This document shows, piece after piece, positions 62,305 through 64,000 of a DNA stretch of 64,000 nt (its first letter is position 1; each line of letters starts with the position of its first letter). Under the pieces are notes generated by a model. That model was not told where the DNA came from, did not search any database, and saw only the letters and a list, made by a program, of their open reading frames with translations. A program made the position numbers and the translations under genes. The stretch is from NCBI RefSeq assembly GCF_009711405.1, contig NZ_SMLW01000675.1, positions 1 to 64,000 on the forward strand, given 5' to 3'. The DNA comes from Fulvivirga kasyanovii. Its GTDB lineage: Bacteria; Bacteroidota; Bacteroidia; Cytophagales; Cyclobacteriaceae.

Positions 62305-63027
62305 ATGATAAATCTAAAAAGTGCATCTCTTATACTGTTATTGGTAGGATTTATATCGGGTTTGCATGCCCAGGAAACTCCACAAACCGAAGGGCAGAAA
62401 ACTATGTCTGCCCAGCAGGTACTCTCAGCTCACTATGCCGGGGTTTACCAGATGGCCATCCGCTACAATGACTATGGTATGGCCAAAAATGCATTGTACA
62501 ACCTTTATGTAGAGAACCCTCAGAATGACTCCATTCTTTATTCCCTGTCAGCTTTGTACCTCCAGTCAGGTCAATTTGCTTCGGCTGCTATTTCTGCCCA
62601 GGATGTGTTATCCATGCGCCCTAAGCATACCGCTGCTATGGAGATAATGGCTGTGGCATACGAGAATTTGGGTTTGAAAGATAAAGCTTTGGATGGTTAT
62701 GAGTCACTGTACCTGCAGACTGACGATTATCAAACACTTTATAAGATTGCTTTCCTACAATACGAACTTGGTCGATTAAAGGAAAGTAAAACCAATATTG
62801 ATATTTTGCTGGGTAAGAAAGAAGCCGAAGATCTTGAAGTGGTTTTTGATATTGGGAATCAGCAGCAAAAAGAATTTCCTATAAAGGTGGCTTTACTTAA
62901 CCTGAAAGGACTTATTGCGAAGGATGAAGGAGATAAGGCCTCAGCCAAAAAATATTTCAACGAAGCCCTTACCATTTCCCCCGATTTTTCTTTTGCAAAA
63001 GAAAATCTGCAGAACATAGATAAATAA
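62305..63027 (+). CDS. Exported tetratricopeptide-repeat protein
   Basis: 240 residues from the ATG at 62305, selected because a signal peptide (MINLKSASLILLLVGFISGLHAQ) begins there; a start at 62248 would place 19 residues without a signal ahead of it. The mature part is built of TPR-like helix pairs (YNDYGMAKNALYNLYVENPQNDSILYSLSALYLQSGQ, AMEIMAVAYENLGLKDKALDGYE, GDKASAKKYFNEALTISPDFSFAKENL). It probably works in the periplasm as a binding scaffold. The gene lies 40 bases after the nucleotidyltransferase gene and before a strong hairpin. Its partner is unknown. Confidence 0.82.
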   Translation: MINLKSASLILLLVGFISGLHAQETPQTEGQKTMSAQQVLSAHYAGVYQMAIRYNDYGMAKNALYNLYVENPQNDSILYSLSALYLQSGQFASAAISAQDVLSMRPKHTAAMEIMAVAYENLGLKDKALDGYESLYLQTDDYQTLYKIAFLQYELGRLKESKTNIDILLGKKEAEDLEVVFDIGNQQQKEFPIKVALLNLKGLIAKDEGDKASAKKYFNEALTISPDFSFAKENLQNIDK

Positions 63028-63047
63028 TTGCCTGCCCGTGCAACCCC

Positions 63048-63088
63048 AATACTTCCTTTCCTGTCTATAGCATAGGAAAGGAAGTATT
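63048..63088 (+). terminator. Strong hairpin abutting the sigma factor start
   Basis: AATACTTCCTTTCCT (63048-63062) pairs perfectly with AGGAAAGGAAGTATT (63074-63088) over 15 bp, loop 11 bases; a TTATTT stretch follows. It could terminate the TPR transcript. It ends 3 bases before the TTG start at 63092, and the purine-rich GGAAAGGAAG in the right arm is where a ribosome site would be, so it may also block translation. Confidence 0.6.
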
Positions 63089-63091
63089 TAT

Positions 63092-63646
63092 TTGGGAGAG
63101 AAATTTCAAAATATTCATGCTGACGTTATAGCAAGGTGCCTGCAAGGTGACAGGTACGCCCAAAGCCAGTTGTATAAACTTTACTCAAAGGCTATGTTCA
63201 ACGTGTGCTACCGCATGACCAATAACTTTGATGATGCAGAAGACGTGTTGCAGGAAGCCTTTATCAGTGCTTTTAAAAACCTTCAATCCTACAAAGGTGA
63301 TGCTGCGTTTGGAGCATGGCTTAAACGCATTGTTATCAATAAAGCCATAAACTTCATCAGAAAGAAGCAGGTGGAGTTTGCAGAAGTGCAGGACAACATT
63401 GCCGATGAAGAACCTGCACCGGTGGAATATAGTAGCGCAATGATGGATATTGATCGCATTAAACGTGCGATGACACAACTCCCTGATGGATATAGACTGG
63501 TTTTTTCACTATATTTAATAGAAGGTTACGACCATAGTGAAATAGCGCAGATCCTGGGAATAACAGAATCTACGTCCAAGTCACAATTCAATCGTTCTAA
63601 AAAGAAGCTTAAAGAAATATTACAGAAGGAGGTGATCTATGAGTGA
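63092..63646 (+). CDS. ECF-type RNA polymerase sigma factor
   Basis: 184 residues. Region 2 carries DVIARCLQGDRYAQSQLYKLYSKAMFNVCYRMTNNFDDAEDVLQEAFISAFKNLQSYKGDAAFGAWLKRIVINKAINFIRKK, with the DAEDVLQEAF core contacts; region 4 is MTQLPDGYRLVFSLYLIEGYDHSEIAQILGITESTSKSQFNRSKKKL. No region 3, as in ECF factors. The start is a TTG at 63092, as no ATG precedes region 2. It overlaps the next gene by 8 nt, which encodes a membrane protein that is likely its anti-sigma factor. Signals and targets are unknown. Confidence 0.93.
   Translation: MGEKFQNIHADVIARCLQGDRYAQSQLYKLYSKAMFNVCYRMTNNFDDAEDVLQEAFISAFKNLQSYKGDAAFGAWLKRIVINKAINFIRKKQVEFAEVQDNIADEEPAPVEYSSAMMDIDRIKRAMTQLPDGYRLVFSLYLIEGYDHSEIAQILGITESTSKSQFNRSKKKLKEILQKEVIYE
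63626..63637 (+). promoter_or_regulatory. Full-length Shine-Dalgarno match before the anti-sigma gene
   Basis: AAGGAGGTGATC (63626-63637) matches the conserved 16S rRNA 3' anti-Shine-Dalgarno over 12 bases; the GGAGG core is 6 bases before ATG 63639. Such sites are unusual in Bacteroidota. It also encodes the last residues of the sigma factor (KEVI), so chance is possible. Confidence 0.55.
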
Positions 63647-64000
63647 TCAGTTTGACAAGTTTATCCGGGAAAATCGTCATGAGTTTGATGATAAGCAGCC
63701 GACAGGCAAGGTGTGGGAAGGCGTTTATAGAGACCTTAACGCTGAGGGCAGGCGCCAATATAACTGGATTTGGAAGGCAGCCTCAATCCTGTTCTTTATT
63801 ACATCATCCGTACTTTTTTATCAGTTAAACTATAGTGGGGAAGGTAAGCAGATAGCTTTTAATAAGGAGAAACTAAATGATGAGTTCCTGTCAGTAGAAA
63901 GTTTTTATTTTCAGAAGATCTCTGAAAAGAAAGAGCTTATATATGATTTTGAGGAGAATAACATCATGGTGGATGAAGCCTTTGAGCAAGACTTGCAGAA
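63639..64000 (+). CDS. Probable anti-sigma factor, membrane-anchored (partial)
   Basis: The first 120 residues are visible before the window ends. The N-terminus SDQFDKFIRENRHEFDDKQPTGKVWEGVYRDLN resembles Bacteroidota anti-sigma-like proteins encoded after ECF sigma genes, without the zinc-binding HxxxCxxC motif. One membrane helix at about 44-62 (WIWKAASILFFITSSVLFYQL) follows, then an outside region. It starts inside the end of the sigma gene (8 nt overlap), so the two are translationally coupled. The anti-sigma role is inferred from position and shape. Confidence 0.68.
   Translation, partial: MSDQFDKFIRENRHEFDDKQPTGKVWEGVYRDLNAEGRRQYNWIWKAASILFFITSSVLFYQLNYSGEGKQIAFNKEKLNDEFLSVESFYFQKISEKKELIYDFEENNIMVDEAFEQDLQ

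Noticed and set aside
1-64000. tRNA or rRNA genes
   Set aside because: No cloverleaf with anticodon arm and T-loop signature or rRNA stretch was seen in the spacers; a covariance search would be needed to exclude them fully.

Overview
The window looks like a chromosomal segment of a Bacteroidota bacterium, most likely of the Cytophagales or a related marine lineage. The evidence is two very large surface proteins with type B type IX secretion (gliding-motility-associated) C-terminal domains, each followed by a PorP/SprF-type partner. Further support comes from TAnnTTTG promoter boxes, single-domain Rcp1-like response regulators, a DUF5683 protein and a moderate GC content. No rRNA, tRNA, CRISPR array, transposase or phage structural gene was seen.

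Region 1-12 kb. A lone response regulator is followed by a compact + strand set: universal stress protein, AI-2E-type permease, YihY/BrkB-type membrane protein and a DUF748 protein. Next comes a 1243-residue lipoprotein fusing a metallophosphoesterase, an unassigned kinase-like central domain and an Omp85-type barrel, and then a 55-residue membrane protein. An AsmA-like protein (- strand) and a membrane-anchored EEP phosphatase (+ strand) diverge.

Region 12-29 kb. This holds an Imm11/DUF1629-like gene broken at a nine-G run, a GIY-YIG protein and three tiny membrane proteins. A dense signalling cluster follows: receiver, NtrC-type sigma-54 activator, CHASE3-PAS-GAF-PAS histidine kinase, Rcp1-like receiver and receiver-PAS-kinase. 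It runs directly into a succinate-semialdehyde dehydrogenase and a PAP2 phosphatase. A second PAP2 protein, MgtC, a DUF7218-like protein, an XRE-S24 repressor and another receiver come next. A 404-residue paralogue of the kinase-like domain follows, then YqaE/Pmp3, a methyltransferase and ApaG.

Region 29-39 kb. Housekeeping: ung on +, then on - the chain hydrolase-parA-parB-DUF5683-dapB-lepB, preceded by the pair pyrG-yidC. An 85-bp inverted-repeat element lies behind yidC.

Region 39-61 kb. Two secretion cassettes. The first is a 15.8-kb adhesin gene containing 18 tandem units of 312 nt, interrupted by a single-base deletion near 49957, and it is followed by a PorP/SprF gene. The second is a 1235-residue or so PKD-rich protein with its own PorP/SprF partner. 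The two adhesins share N- and C-terminal modules, so the pairs look duplicated.

Region 61-64 kb. A CCA-adding-type nucleotidyltransferase with an HD domain, a TPR lipoprotein-like or periplasmic protein, an ECF sigma factor and the start of its probable anti-sigma factor, which runs off the window.

The most interesting candidates are the kinase-like domain shared by the phosphoesterase-barrel lipoprotein and the 404-residue protein, with identical motif spacing, and the synonymously diverged 312-nt repeat array.
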